Positions 1 to 7,766 of a stretch of DNA of 39,077 nt are shown here, in pieces (the first letter of the stretch is position 1; each line of letters opens with the position of its first letter). The notes beneath the pieces were generated by a model that was not told where the DNA came from, did not search any database, and saw only the letters and a program-made list of their open reading frames with translations. The stretch lies in the NCBI GenBank assembly GCA_943329075.2, contig CALQCM020000040.1, positions 1-39,077 of the forward strand. The letters are read 5' to 3'. Made by a program: the position numbers and the translations under genes. The DNA comes from Chitinophaga pinensis (GTDB lineage Bacteria > Pseudomonadota > Gammaproteobacteria > Burkholderiales > SG8-41).

Positions 1-129
1 CCACCCGCGTTGCGCGCGAACTATCGATCATCACTTTGGCTAAACTATTGTGTACCCAGCATTCCCTTATATTGACCGACTTCGCCATGCAGGTGCTCAA
101 GAAACGACTCGGATTACGAGCATGAAAAG

Positions 130-181
130 CCGGGGAAACATCAGCCCCGGCCCTCTCCCCGCGAAGCGGGGCGAGGGGGAA
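130..181. repeat. GC-rich palindromic intergenic repeat
   Basis: The first 218 bases hold no convincing gene. The only structure seen is a palindrome, CCCCGCGAAGCGGGG, inside a run of CTCTCCCC/GAGGGGG type. It resembles the elements near 13205 and 37126. It lies just downstream of the minus-strand gene that ends at 219, so it could also form a 3' hairpin. Confidence 0.45.
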
Positions 182-218
182 TACCAATTCGCCAAGTCAG
201 TCCTCGACACTGGTTTAC

Positions 219-1187
219 TTACTCAGGCTTTATCCCTGAACTCTGCACCACCTTCGCATACAACGCGGTTTCCTTGCGGATATGCGCGGCGAGCTGTTCG
301 CCCGGCGCAGCGAAAACTTCACCGCCCTGGCTGGCGATGCGTTCGCGCACTTCGCTGCGCGCCATCACGGTCATCAAGTCGGCCTGCAGCTTGGCGGTAA
401 TTTCACGTGGCGTGCCGGCGGGCGCAAAGATGCCCACCCAGGTTGTGATGTCGAATTCGGGATAGGTCTCGGCAACGCCCGGCACCTGCGGCAACACGGC
501 AGCGCGTTTTGCCGAAGACACCGCAACCACGCGCACACGACCTGAACCGATATGCGTCATCGATCCGGTGATGTTCGCAAACATGATGCTGCACTGGCCG
601 GCGATCAGGTCGATAAAGGCGGGCGCGGCGCCCTTGTAAGGCACGTGATTGAGTTTGATGCCGGCAATCGACTGCAAATACTCCATGCCGAGATGCGTCA
701 GATTGCCCACACCCGAGGAGCAGTAATTGATCTGATCCGGCCGCTGCTTCGCAAACTGCACGAACTCCTTCACCGTCTTCACCGGCAATGACGGATGCGC
801 GACCAGTACCATCGGCGAACCGGACAACATGGCGATGGCGAGCAGATCGCGCTGCGCGTCATACGGCATTTTTTTATGCAGGCTGGGATTGATGGTGATG
901 GGGCCGGCATTGCCGAGCAACAGCGTATAGCCGTCGGGCGGCGCCTTCGCCACCGCATCGGCGCCGATATTGCCGCCGGCGCCGCCGCGGTTGTCCACCA
1001 CCACGGGCTGTCCCCAGATTTGCGTCAGATAGGGCCCGAGCAGGCGCGCGAGTTCATCATAGGGCCCGCCCGCGGTATAGGGCACGACGAGGCGCACCGG
1101 TTTGGATGGATAGGTTTGCGCATTTGCCGCAACCGCCGCCACAAGTGTAATGACGGAAAATGCACGAAGAAAAACATTTGTGAACAT
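219..1187 (-). CDS. Bug/TctC-family periplasmic substrate-binding protein
   Basis: This 322-residue protein is a tripartite tricarboxylate receptor of the Bug family, a periplasmic Venus-flytrap protein that captures carboxylates or similar small solutes. It has a signal peptide ending near ANA-QTYP and the family signatures YPSKPVRLVVPYTAGG (about residues 26-41), VVDNRGGAGGNIGAD, PDGYTLLLGN and HVPYKGAAPAFIDL. Length is normal for the family. The ATG is preceded by AGGAGATC. No TctA/TctB membrane genes are nearby, so it is an orphan receptor, as is common in Bordetella and Cupriavidus. The ligand cannot be read from the sequence. A palindromic repeat doublet (1212-1277) lies just upstream. 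Two further Bug genes on the same strand precede it, giving a receptor tandem. Confidence 0.93.
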   Translation of the reverse strand: MFTNVFLRAFSVITLVAAVAANAQTYPSKPVRLVVPYTAGGPYDELARLLGPYLTQIWGQPVVVDNRGGAGGNIGADAVAKAPPDGYTLLLGNAGPITINPSLHKKMPYDAQRDLLAIAMLSGSPMVLVAHPSLPVKTVKEFVQFAKQRPDQINYCSSGVGNLTHLGMEYLQSIAGIKLNHVPYKGAAPAFIDLIAGQCSIMFANITGSMTHIGSGRVRVVAVSSAKRAAVLPQVPGVAETYPEFDITTWVGIFAPAGTPREITAKLQADLMTVMARSEVRERIASQGGEVFAAPGEQLAAHIRKETALYAKVVQSSGIKPE

Positions 1188-1211
1188 TACATGATCTCCT
1201 GATGGAATATT

Positions 1212-1277
1212 CGTCGTCCCCGCAAAGGCGGGGACCCAGGGTTTGAATTCTGGATTCCCGCTTTCGCGGGAATGACG
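1212..1277. repeat. Paired-arm palindromic repeat (66 bp)
   Basis: Two inverted arms of the GTC(A/G)T(T/C)CCCGC...GCGGGAA type face each other: CGTCGTCCCCGCAAAGG on the left and CCCGCTTTCGCGGGAATGACG on the right. Each arm is itself a small palindrome. The arms resemble the neisserial dRS3 pattern (ATTCCC-N8-GGGAAT), but that is resemblance only. The same 66-bp layout recurs at 11240-11305. It lies between two Bug genes. Confidence 0.85.
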
Positions 1278-1339
1278 GAGTGGAACAAAGCCTCGTCATC
1301 CACTGATGTAATCCTCAATCACGAATCCTCAATCCTGAA

Positions 1340-2446
1340 TTAATTCTCCGCCCGGATATTGGCGGTCTTGATAACGTGCGCCCACTTCGCCGACTCTGAT
1401 TTGATCTTGGCGGTGAATGCTTCCGGCGTGCTGCCGATCACCTCGGAACCCTGCGCGCCGAGCAGATCGCGCAGTTCGGGCTGCCGCGCGACTTTCACCA
1501 GCTCGGTATTCAGGCGCGTCACGATCGACGCCGGCGTTTTGACCGGCACCACAATGCCGTGCCACGACGTCGTCTCATAGGTTGGATAACCGGATTCGGC
1601 GACGGTCGGAATATCCGGCGTTGAATGCGCGCGTTTCGCGCTGGTCACTGCCAGCGCGCGGATGCGGTTGGCTTTCACATAGGGCGTGGCCGGCAGCAAA
1701 TTGAGGAACCAGACCTGGATCTGGCCGGAGATCACGTCGGTAATGGCGAGGCTCGCCCCCTTATAAGGCACGTGCACGAGATCGATGCCGGCGGTGATGC
1801 GGAACAATTCCGCCGACAGATGATTGCCGGTGCCGACGCCACCGGAGGCAAAGGTCAGCTGACCCGGTTTGGCTTTCGCCAGCGCAACGAGTTCCTTCAC
1901 GCTGCGCGCCTGCACCGTGTTGCTCAGCGCAAACACATAAGGCGATTCAGACAGCAAGGACACCGGCGCGAAATCGCGCAGCGGCTGATACGGCAGCTTC
2001 GGCGTCAGATTGGGCTGCACCGACATCGTGCCGATCACGCCGAGCAACAGCGTGTAGCCGTCGGGCACCGCGTGCGCGGCGATGTCGCAGGCGATCACGC
2101 CGGCGGCGCCGCCGCGGTTGTCGATGACGACCTGCTGGCCGAGCGCCTCGCCGAGTTTCTGGCCAAAGGCGCGCGCCACGATGTCAGTCGGTCCGCCGGT
2201 CGGAAACGGCAGGATCAGGCGCAAAGGATGATCCGGATAACCGGCCGCATTTGCAATGCACGGCAGAGCACACAACCCAAGCAATGCCGCAGCGGGCAGC
2301 ACGCGATGCCCGTGTCGCGTGCACAGCTCCGTCACTCCCGCGAAAGCGGGAGTCCAGAACTTCACGCATAGGGTTCTACCTGCGGCAGAATGAACTCCCG
2401 CTTTCGCGGGAATGACGGCATAACTTTGCGTTCGATGAATATTCAC
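1340..2446 (-). CDS. Bug/TctC-family substrate-binding protein with a repeat in its leader
   Basis: The mature part is a normal Bug receptor: YPDHPLRLILPFPTGGPTD, VVIDNRGGAAGVIACD, PDGYTLLLG and HVPYKGASLAITDV are all present. The start is uncertain. A GTG at 2446, 7 nt after the upstream Bug stop, gives a 368-residue product. Its leader then reads through the palindromic repeat at 2330-2417 (translated motifs VIPAKAG and PAFAGVT). A second GTG at 2335, at the repeat edge, gives about 331 residues with a more ordinary signal peptide (hydrophobic VLPAAALLGLCALP, cleavage near ANA-AG). The second start is the more export-competent one; the first fits operon spacing. The position Ile-Ala-Cys where the family usually has IG(T/A)E is slightly unusual. 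The ligand is unknown. Confidence 0.87.
   Translation of the reverse strand: MNIHRTQSYAVIPAKAGVHSAAGRTLCVKFWTPAFAGVTELCTRHGHRVLPAAALLGLCALPCIANAAGYPDHPLRLILPFPTGGPTDIVARAFGQKLGEALGQQVVIDNRGGAAGVIACDIAAHAVPDGYTLLLGVIGTMSVQPNLTPKLPYQPLRDFAPVSLLSESPYVFALSNTVQARSVKELVALAKAKPGQLTFASGGVGTGNHLSAELFRITAGIDLVHVPYKGASLAITDVISGQIQVWFLNLLPATPYVKANRIRALAVTSAKRAHSTPDIPTVAESGYPTYETTSWHGIVVPVKTPASIVTRLNTELVKVARQPELRDLLGAQGSEVIGSTPEAFTAKIKSESAKWAHVIKTANIRAEN
2330..2417. repeat. Paired-arm palindromic repeat (88 bp) at a gene start
   Basis: The left arm CGTCACTCCCGCGAAAGCGG and right arm CCCGCTTTCGCGGGAATGACG flank about 40 bp. The element lies inside the open leader of the Bug gene that ends at 1340. Its terminal GTGACGG (minus strand) supplies a possible GTG start codon. 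Confidence 0.85.
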
Positions 2447-2453
2447 TCGTCGT

Positions 2454-3416
2454 TTACTCGATTTTGAGACTGATGCGTTTTCCAAGCTTTGCGTATTTTT
2501 CAATGTCGGCAACGATGAAGCGCGCGAATTCGTCCTGCGGCATACCGACCGGTTCGGCACCGAGGTTGCCGATTCTTTCGCGCACCTCGGGTTCTTTCAG
2601 GGCCTTCAACACTTCGACCAGCATGCGGTCGGTGATCTCGCGCGGTGTTTTCGCCGGCGCATACAAACCGTACCAGCCGCCGATTTCGGCGTCCCGGATG
2701 CCGAGTTCATTGAGCGTGACCAGATCGGGCAGCAGGTGCGAGCGGCGCAGGCCCATCTGCGCGATGCCGCGCAACCGCCCGGCCTTGATCGGCGGCGACA
2801 TCGAGATCGGACTGGCGAACATCATGTCGATGTGCCCGCCGAGCAGATCGTTCAGCGCCGGCGTCGCGCTTTTGTACGGCACATGCGTGATGTTGGTACC
2901 GGTGGCCGCCTTGAAGAGTTCGCCGGCCAGATGCAGCGTGTTGCCGTTGCCGGCCGAACCGAAAGTCAGCTGCCCGGGGCGCGACTTCGCCAGCGCCACC
3001 AGTTCCTTCACCGACTTCACCGGCAGCGACGGGTGCACGCCGATTACCATGCCGGCCGACTCACCGACCAGGGTCAGCGGCGCAAAATCCTTCAGCGTGT
3101 CGTACGGCAGTTTGGGATGCAGCGCTGCATTCGTGGTGTGCGAACCGGTCGTCAACAACCAGGTGTAGCCGTCGGGTGCGGCGCGCGCCACCATCTCGGT
3201 GCCGATAATGCTGTTCGCCCCCGGGCGGTTGTCGATGAGGAACTGCTGCTTGAAGGCCTCACCGATGCGCTGGCCGAGCAGACGACCAACCGCATCGGGC
3301 GGACCGCCGGCCGCCCACGGCACGACGAGTCGGATCGAGCGGTTTGGATAGTTCTGCGCCTGCGCGCCTGGCACAAGGCCAAGCAGTGCAACCGTCAGCA
3401 ATAGAATGGTTTTCAT
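2454..3416 (-). CDS. Bug/TctC-family substrate-binding protein
   Basis: A 320-residue receptor. The ATG at 3416 was chosen because it opens a clean signal peptide (MKTILLLTVALLGLVPGAQA, then QNYPNRS). Longer upstream reading has no export signal. Signatures are SIRLVVPWAAGGPPDAVGR, IDNRPGANSIIGTE, PDGYTWLLTTG and HVPYKSATPALNDLL. The substitution PGAN-S-IIG and the GPPDAV binding loop (family GG-x-x-D) make it a diverged paralog of its neighbours. Downstream (3' side) are two more Bug genes; upstream, 100 nt away, is the DapA-like lyase gene. The context suggests uptake plus catabolism of the same carboxylate, but that link is inference. Confidence 0.92.
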   Translation of the reverse strand: MKTILLLTVALLGLVPGAQAQNYPNRSIRLVVPWAAGGPPDAVGRLLGQRIGEAFKQQFLIDNRPGANSIIGTEMVARAAPDGYTWLLTTGSHTTNAALHPKLPYDTLKDFAPLTLVGESAGMVIGVHPSLPVKSVKELVALAKSRPGQLTFGSAGNGNTLHLAGELFKAATGTNITHVPYKSATPALNDLLGGHIDMMFASPISMSPPIKAGRLRGIAQMGLRRSHLLPDLVTLNELGIRDAEIGGWYGLYAPAKTPREITDRMLVEVLKALKEPEVRERIGNLGAEPVGMPQDEFARFIVADIEKYAKLGKRISLKIE

Positions 3417-3516
3417 GTAATGACTCCGGGCATTTGAAGGCGCCACAAGAAGCGCCATGTTACTGCATCGCGCGAACACGGCAGATGCGGTTCCCATACG
3501 CCGCGTTACGTACGCC

Positions 3517-4536
3517 TCAAACCGGATGACGGCCGACGAAATAAGCACTGTCCGGATCATCCGTCACCTTGAGCCCGGATTTCTTCAGACCCTCGCGCAG
3601 GATACGCATGTTGCGATCGACAATTTTCATCGTCGGCTGGCGCAGCGGACCGCCGTTGAAGCCGGCCAGCCAGGTCTGGTATTTCCAGTCCATGCGGTTG
3701 ATCACCGCGGTACCCGGCATGTAACTGGCGCCGGCCGCCTTCTGCGCCATGCGCGCCGGATGGATCTGCCAGTAAATCTTCATCGCCTCGTCGAATTTGC
3801 CGTCGCGTGCGAGGTTGAACATGCGCGGAATGGTGTCGCCGAAATAGCCGGTGTTGCTGGTGCCCGAAAACTGCATCGGCACCAGACCCATAAACGGAAT
3901 CGCATCGGCCTCAAGCGGACAGGTCACTACCACCTCGTGTGAGTGGTTCTTCCAGGTTTCGACAAAACCCGCCGGGGTGGGCATGCCGCCCTCGGCCTTG
4001 ATGCAAACGATGTTGGGGATTTCCTTGACCATTTTTTTGATCAGATCGGGGCTCATGCCCGCCGGGTGCACGCGTTCGAAACCCCAGTGCGGCACCGGAA
4101 ACAAAATCACCCCCAGCCGCGTGGCATCGCAGAACGCCTTGGTGTAATCAAAGATGTGCTGCTCAGTCGTGGCGTAAAAGTTATGCGGGTAGGCTAGCAG
4201 CACGAGTTCGGCGCCGGCTTTCTCGGCGGCTTTCACGGCGGCGATGTTCTGCGCCAGCGTGCCGAAAGCAGCGTGATGGATCAGTGTGAGTTTGCCGCCC
4301 GCCTCGTCGTGTGACCATTCGACGAACTGGCGGTATTCGTCGACGGTGATCGCCACTTCGGAAGCCAGCAGCGTGCCCCAGAAACCATACTGGATGCAGG
4401 TGCGCACATCGTGGCGGATGCCCTTCTCGTTCAGATGCTCGAGGTCCTGCGTATACGAGGGGATGACCACATTTGCCATGCCCTTCATATGTTCGCGTGC
4501 CCAGGCGCGGGCTTCGTTCTTTTCGTAGCGGACCAT
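3517..4536 (-). CDS. Dihydrodipicolinate synthase/N-acetylneuraminate lyase family protein
   Basis: A 339-residue class I aldolase of the DapA/NanA superfamily (TIM barrel, Schiff-base lyase), predicted cytosolic. The Schiff-base lysine is visible as Lys180 in NIVCIKAEGG. The (Y)PHNFY loop near 116-121 and the GTSNTGYFGD stretch near the substrate pocket are intact. The usual catalytic tyrosine in the LYNVP motif is Phe here (VILFPVPHWG, about residue 146). So it is not a standard DapA and the reaction is unknown; retro-aldol cleavage or hydration of a keto-acid is plausible. The ATG at 4536 has GAGGAG six bases upstream. The ornithine cyclodeaminase-like gene is 38 nt upstream on the same strand, so the two are probably co-transcribed. 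Confidence 0.85.
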   Translation of the reverse strand: MVRYEKNEARAWAREHMKGMANVVIPSYTQDLEHLNEKGIRHDVRTCIQYGFWGTLLASEVAITVDEYRQFVEWSHDEAGGKLTLIHHAAFGTLAQNIAAVKAAEKAGAELVLLAYPHNFYATTEQHIFDYTKAFCDATRLGVILFPVPHWGFERVHPAGMSPDLIKKMVKEIPNIVCIKAEGGMPTPAGFVETWKNHSHEVVVTCPLEADAIPFMGLVPMQFSGTSNTGYFGDTIPRMFNLARDGKFDEAMKIYWQIHPARMAQKAAGASYMPGTAVINRMDWKYQTWLAGFNGGPLRQPTMKIVDRNMRILREGLKKSGLKVTDDPDSAYFVGRHPV

Positions 4537-4574
4537 TACCAACTCCTCGATCTCATCGTTATACGGCGGTGATT

Positions 4575-5570
4575 TTACTTGCGGCCCTTGACTGCCAGCC
4601 CGACCGGCAACTCCGTGCCCATGCCGCGGCGGCGCGCCTGTTCCAGACAGAGTTCCGATACCGCCATGTCCTGCAGCGCGGAGCCGACCGATTTGAACAG
4701 CACGATGTTGTCGGCCGTCTGCGCGACGGTGCGCCGACCCTGCACTACGTCATGCAGCGCAACCACCTTGTCTGCGAATTCGACACCGGCTTGGGCCGCT
4801 GCCAGCATATCGCCGGTCTGATGCATGACTTCTTCGGGCACATCGGCGACGATCACCGCGGCGCGGCGGATCACCTCCGGATCGACTTCGATCTGTTCGG
4901 GCAGCGTCGAACCGATCGACGCCACCATCACGCCCGGCTTGAGCCAGGCGCCTTCGAGTATGGGCTTTTCGTCGTGTGAACGCGCGGCGCACAGAATCAG
5001 GTCGGCGCCCTCGATGGCGGCCTGTGCCGACGCAGCCGCACTGCAATCGACCTTCAATTCGCGCGAGACCTTCTGCGCAAACTTCTCGCGACTTGCCGGC
5101 GTCGGACTGTAAACCGTCATGGCGGAGATATCACGCACGGCTGCAATCGCTGCCGCATGCGCCTGCGCCTCATGACTCGAACCGAGCACCGCCACACGCA
5201 GCGGCTTTTTCGGCAGCATGCGATCGGCCGCCATCGCCGTGGTGCCGGCGGTGCGCATGCCGGTGATGTGTTTGGCATCAAGCAGGCAGACCAGCTCGGC
5301 GGTTTCACGGTCCCACAGCGGCATCAGATAACTCAATTGCGGCGTGCGCGCGCGGGCGATGATCTTCGCCCCCATGTGTTTACCCGATGACATGGCCGCC
5401 AGCACGCGCAGCCATGCGCCCTCTTTGCGCGCCACCACACGCGGCGGCACTGCGGCCGGCTCGTCGGGCGCACCATAGGCAGCCGCCAGACAAGCAATCA
5501 CGTCGGACCAGTTCAACAGCATGACGGTATCGGCTTCGGTGATGAACAACAGTTTGTTATGGTCGGACAC
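4575..5570 (-). CDS. Ornithine cyclodeaminase/mu-crystallin family protein
   Basis: A 331-residue NAD(P)-dependent protein of the OCD/mu-crystallin family. Members include ornithine cyclodeaminase, alanine dehydrogenase and ketimine or imino-acid reductases. The substrate-side motif KIIARARTPQLSYLMPLWD precedes GMRTAGTTAMAADRML (about 105-120). The Rossmann segment VAVLGSSHEAQAHAAAI (GxxxxAxxH) follows, then DLILCAARSHDEKPIL and VASIGSTLPEQIEVDPEV. Length matches the family. It is the first gene of a short same-strand unit with the DapA-like lyase. Which amino or imino acid it acts on cannot be told from the sequence. Confidence 0.88.
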   Translation of the reverse strand: MSDHNKLLFITEADTVMLLNWSDVIACLAAAYGAPDEPAAVPPRVVARKEGAWLRVLAAMSSGKHMGAKIIARARTPQLSYLMPLWDRETAELVCLLDAKHITGMRTAGTTAMAADRMLPKKPLRVAVLGSSHEAQAHAAAIAAVRDISAMTVYSPTPASREKFAQKVSRELKVDCSAAASAQAAIEGADLILCAARSHDEKPILEGAWLKPGVMVASIGSTLPEQIEVDPEVIRRAAVIVADVPEEVMHQTGDMLAAAQAGVEFADKVVALHDVVQGRRTVAQTADNIVLFKSVGSALQDMAVSELCLEQARRRGMGTELPVGLAVKGRK

Positions 5571-5659
5571 GATGCATCGATTTCCTGCGGGTTATCGATC
5601 AATTATAGCGACAGCGCGTAGCCCGCAAGGCGCGCAGCGTATTCCGGCGTAGGTACTGA

Positions 5660-5911
5660 CAGCCGGTAGGGCGGGCTGCTCGCTGCCCACGCGTACAACC
5701 AAGTCTGATATTCCGCGTGGGCAACAAAGTTGCCCCCCCTACACGGGCTGCGTTCCTTCCCGCCTACAGTTTTCATTTCTGCAACAGCCGGTAGGGTGGG
5801 CAGCTCGCTGCCCACGCGTACAACCGAGTCTGATATTCCGCGTGGGCAACAAAGTTGCCCACCCTACACGGGCTGCGCTCCTTCCCGTCAACCGTTTTCA
5901 GTTCTGCAACA
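5660..5911. repeat. 125-bp tandem duplication at the 3' end of the prpD-like gene
   Basis: Two copies (5660-5784 and 5785-5909) repeat with a period of 125 bp and about a dozen mismatches. Each contains the arms GGTAGGG(C/T)GGGC...GCTGCCCACGCG and GCGTGGGCAACAAAGTTGCC, which pair into a long hairpin. Copy 2 runs into the last codons of the PrpD-like gene (the CAGAACTGA end). Copy 1 carries a mutated version (CAGAAATGA), so the gene tail was duplicated too. The rest of the 5571-5897 gap holds only a GTAGCCCGCAAGGCGCGCAG repeat near 5620 and no gene. Confidence 0.85.
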
Positions 5912-7268
5912 GGCGCCGCAGCATGCGCACATCGCGCAGGCGATCGATCTCGAGCACCGCCTTGATCAAGGCCTCGGCGCGGCGCTTGCCCATCACCGGA
6001 ACGAGCAGTGCACGGCTCTTGGCGGAAATGTCTTCGCGCGTCATCGGATTGGTCGCCGTGCCGCGCACCTCGCGCGTATGGTGGCGCAGCTTGCGCCCGT
6101 CGCGCGTGACGATCTCGGCGATCGCCTGCGTGGTTTTCGTCTTCGACAAGGCGGCGCTGCCGACGATAGCAATACGCTCACGCAACTTCAGCACCTTCGG
6201 ATCGCGCACGCGCTTTGCACTATGCGACGTTTCGAAGGTGATGTCACCATCGAGCAGCATCAGGGCGGCGAGATGCTGGATGTTGATGTCGGCCATGGTG
6301 CGGCCGTTGACAGTGCGCGCGCCCTGCTCGTCCAACGTGATTTGAACGCGTTCGACATCGCGCGCGCTGACTTTATGCGTTGCCATCAGGTTCGACAGCG
6401 CATCGAGCGGCGCCTGGATCGGATAACCGACTGGCCAGCGCTTGATCGCCGTCTGCATGATGTCGAAATCAAGACCGAGGCCGGCGACAAATTTTTCCGG
6501 CTCGGCATATTTTTCATGCGCATGAAAGAAACCGCGGTCGCCGTAGAACACATCTTCGACGCCAGTGAAGTGGCTCGCCACCATCGTCGCCGACGTAACG
6601 CCGTTGCGCGCCGGCATGCCACCGAAGTCGAAGGCTTTTTCAACGTGTTCGGTGTCACGCGCCCAGCACGACAGCCCGGAAGCCTGTTGCGCCGTATAGG
6701 AGAGCAGCCAGCGCGCCTGATCAGCGTTGAGGCCGGCGAGTGCGCCGGCCGCCGCCGCCGCGCCGAAAGTGCCGCCGTAACTGTGCGTCGAATGTCCGGC
6801 CGAACGGAAGCGTTCGATACCCAGGGCCTTCGAAGTGCGCGCGCAAATGTCGTAACCCACCACTACCGCGCGCAACAGCGCCTGTCCGCTCGAATGCTGG
6901 CGCTCGGCCATCGCCAAAGCGGCGGGCACCACCGCACAACCCGGATGCACCAGCGCAAGGTAATAAGCGTCATCGGTTTCATCAGCGTGCGCGAGCATGC
7001 CGTTGGCGAGCGCTGCATTAACCGCGGTGGTGACGATGCGCGTGCCGACGACACAGGCCTCGGGCGTGCCACCCATGGCGCCGACGTATTCGATGGCGCG
7101 GCGCCCCGGCAGCAGCGGCGCACCCGACAGCATCGCCGAGAGCGTGTCGAGCAGATGATGTTTGGCGCGTTCGGTGACGCGCGCGGGCAGCGGACGTTTG
7201 GCTGCACCCGCGATGTAGGTGCTGAGCTTGCGCATGACCGGTGAGATGACGGGTTTATTTTTTTTCAT
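5898..7268 (-). CDS. MmgE/PrpD family protein
   Basis: A 456-residue protein of the MmgE/PrpD superfamily, which includes 2-methylcitrate dehydratase, cis-aconitate decarboxylase and uncharacterised relatives. Recognised segments are RAKHHLLDTLSAMLSG near the N-terminus, the helical core with ANGMLAHADETDD (about 95-107), HSYGGTFGAAAAAGALAGL, and PIQAPLDALSNL in the lid domain. Family members act on tricarboxylates without an Fe-S cluster. The ATG at 7268 gives MKKNKPVIS; upstream in-frame codons run into repeats. It is flanked by tandem duplications on both sides (5660-5911 and 7228-7752). No prpB or prpC lies nearby, so a methylcitrate-cycle role is not supported by context. A role with the Bug receptors is inference. 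Confidence 0.9.
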   Translation of the reverse strand: MKKNKPVISPVMRKLSTYIAGAAKRPLPARVTERAKHHLLDTLSAMLSGAPLLPGRRAIEYVGAMGGTPEACVVGTRIVTTAVNAALANGMLAHADETDDAYYLALVHPGCAVVPAALAMAERQHSSGQALLRAVVVGYDICARTSKALGIERFRSAGHSTHSYGGTFGAAAAAGALAGLNADQARWLLSYTAQQASGLSCWARDTEHVEKAFDFGGMPARNGVTSATMVASHFTGVEDVFYGDRGFFHAHEKYAEPEKFVAGLGLDFDIMQTAIKRWPVGYPIQAPLDALSNLMATHKVSARDVERVQITLDEQGARTVNGRTMADINIQHLAALMLLDGDITFETSHSAKRVRDPKVLKLRERIAIVGSAALSKTKTTQAIAEIVTRDGRKLRHHTREVRGTATNPMTREDISAKSRALLVPVMGKRRAEALIKAVLEIDRLRDVRMLRRLLQN

Positions 7269-7302
7269 AATCAATTTATCCGATGTGCGATTCAAACAAA
7301 TC

Positions 7303-7387
7303 CGTCGCTCCCGCGAAAGCGGGAGCCCAGGAATTAATCTACCAGTATTCAATCAGCCACTGGATTCCCGCCTTCGCGGGAATGACG
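7303..7387. repeat. Paired-arm palindromic repeat (85 bp), inner copy
   Basis: CGTCGCTCCCGCGAAAGCGG on the left and CCCGCCTTCGCGGGAATGACG on the right, separated by AATTAATCTACCAGTATTC-type sequence. It lies about 35 bp upstream of the PrpD-like ATG. Confidence 0.85.
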
Positions 7388-7589
7388 GTTCTAACAAAGT
7401 CTATCGCAATGGTGGCGCCGAAAACGCAACGCAGCCCGTTGCGGGCCGCGTTACTTTGAACCACACCGCGTCCGGCGCAATGCGCTTCGCTTATTGCGCC
7501 CTACCGCTCTAAGTTTGCATATGACGGGAGAGATGGCGGGCTTATTTTTTTTCATAATCAATTTATCCGATGCGCGATTCAAACAAATC

Positions 7590-7674
7590 CGTCGCTCCCG
7601 CGAATGCGGGAGCCCAGGAATTAATCTACCAGTATTCAATCAGCCACTGGATTCCCGCCTTCGCGGGAATGACG
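7590..7674. repeat. Paired-arm palindromic repeat (85 bp), outer copy
   Basis: Near-identical to 7303-7387 (one A/T difference in the left arm loop, GCGAATGCGG). It was copied as part of the 287-bp-period duplication. Confidence 0.85.
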
Positions 7675-7714
7675 GTTCTAACAAAGTCTATCGCAATGGT
7701 GGCGCCGAAAACGC

Positions 7715-7739
7715 AACGCGGCCCGTTGCGGGCCGCGTT
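7715..7739 (-). terminator. Hairpin terminator downstream of the cyclase gene
   Basis: A perfect 11-bp stem, AACGCGGCCCG/CGGGCCGCGTT with a 3-nt loop. On the minus strand it is followed by GCGTTTTCGG. It lies 27 nt past the cyclase stop. A second copy with one stem mismatch is at 7428-7452, brought by the duplication. Confidence 0.6.
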
Positions 7740-7766
7740 ACTTTGAACCACAGCAAGTGCTTGAGC

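Larger units (their letters stand above)
7228..7752. repeat. 238-bp direct duplication (period 287) containing a decoy copy of the prpD-like start
   Basis: Copies at 7228-7465 and 7515-7752 differ at only a few bases. Each holds, reading the minus strand: a terminator-like hairpin, a paired-arm repeat, an identical leader, an ATG and the first dozen codons of the PrpD-like gene. In the outer copy the ATG at 7555 opens MKKNKPAISPVI and then diverges, giving only 34 residues. The 50-bp spacer between copies carries another palindrome, GGCGCAAT...ATTGCGCC (7473-7502). No other gene is seen in the 7269-7766 gap. Confidence 0.9.

Noticed and set aside
5730..7244. A 504-codon plus-strand open frame antisense to the PrpD-like gene
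   Set aside because: It has no family motif and a residue composition rich in Arg, His and Gln, typical of a high-GC antisense shadow. The minus-strand frame is a clear PrpD.
5898..7268. prpD in a methylcitrate operon
   Set aside because: No prpB, prpC or acnM/acnD neighbours. The MmgE/PrpD superfamily is broad.
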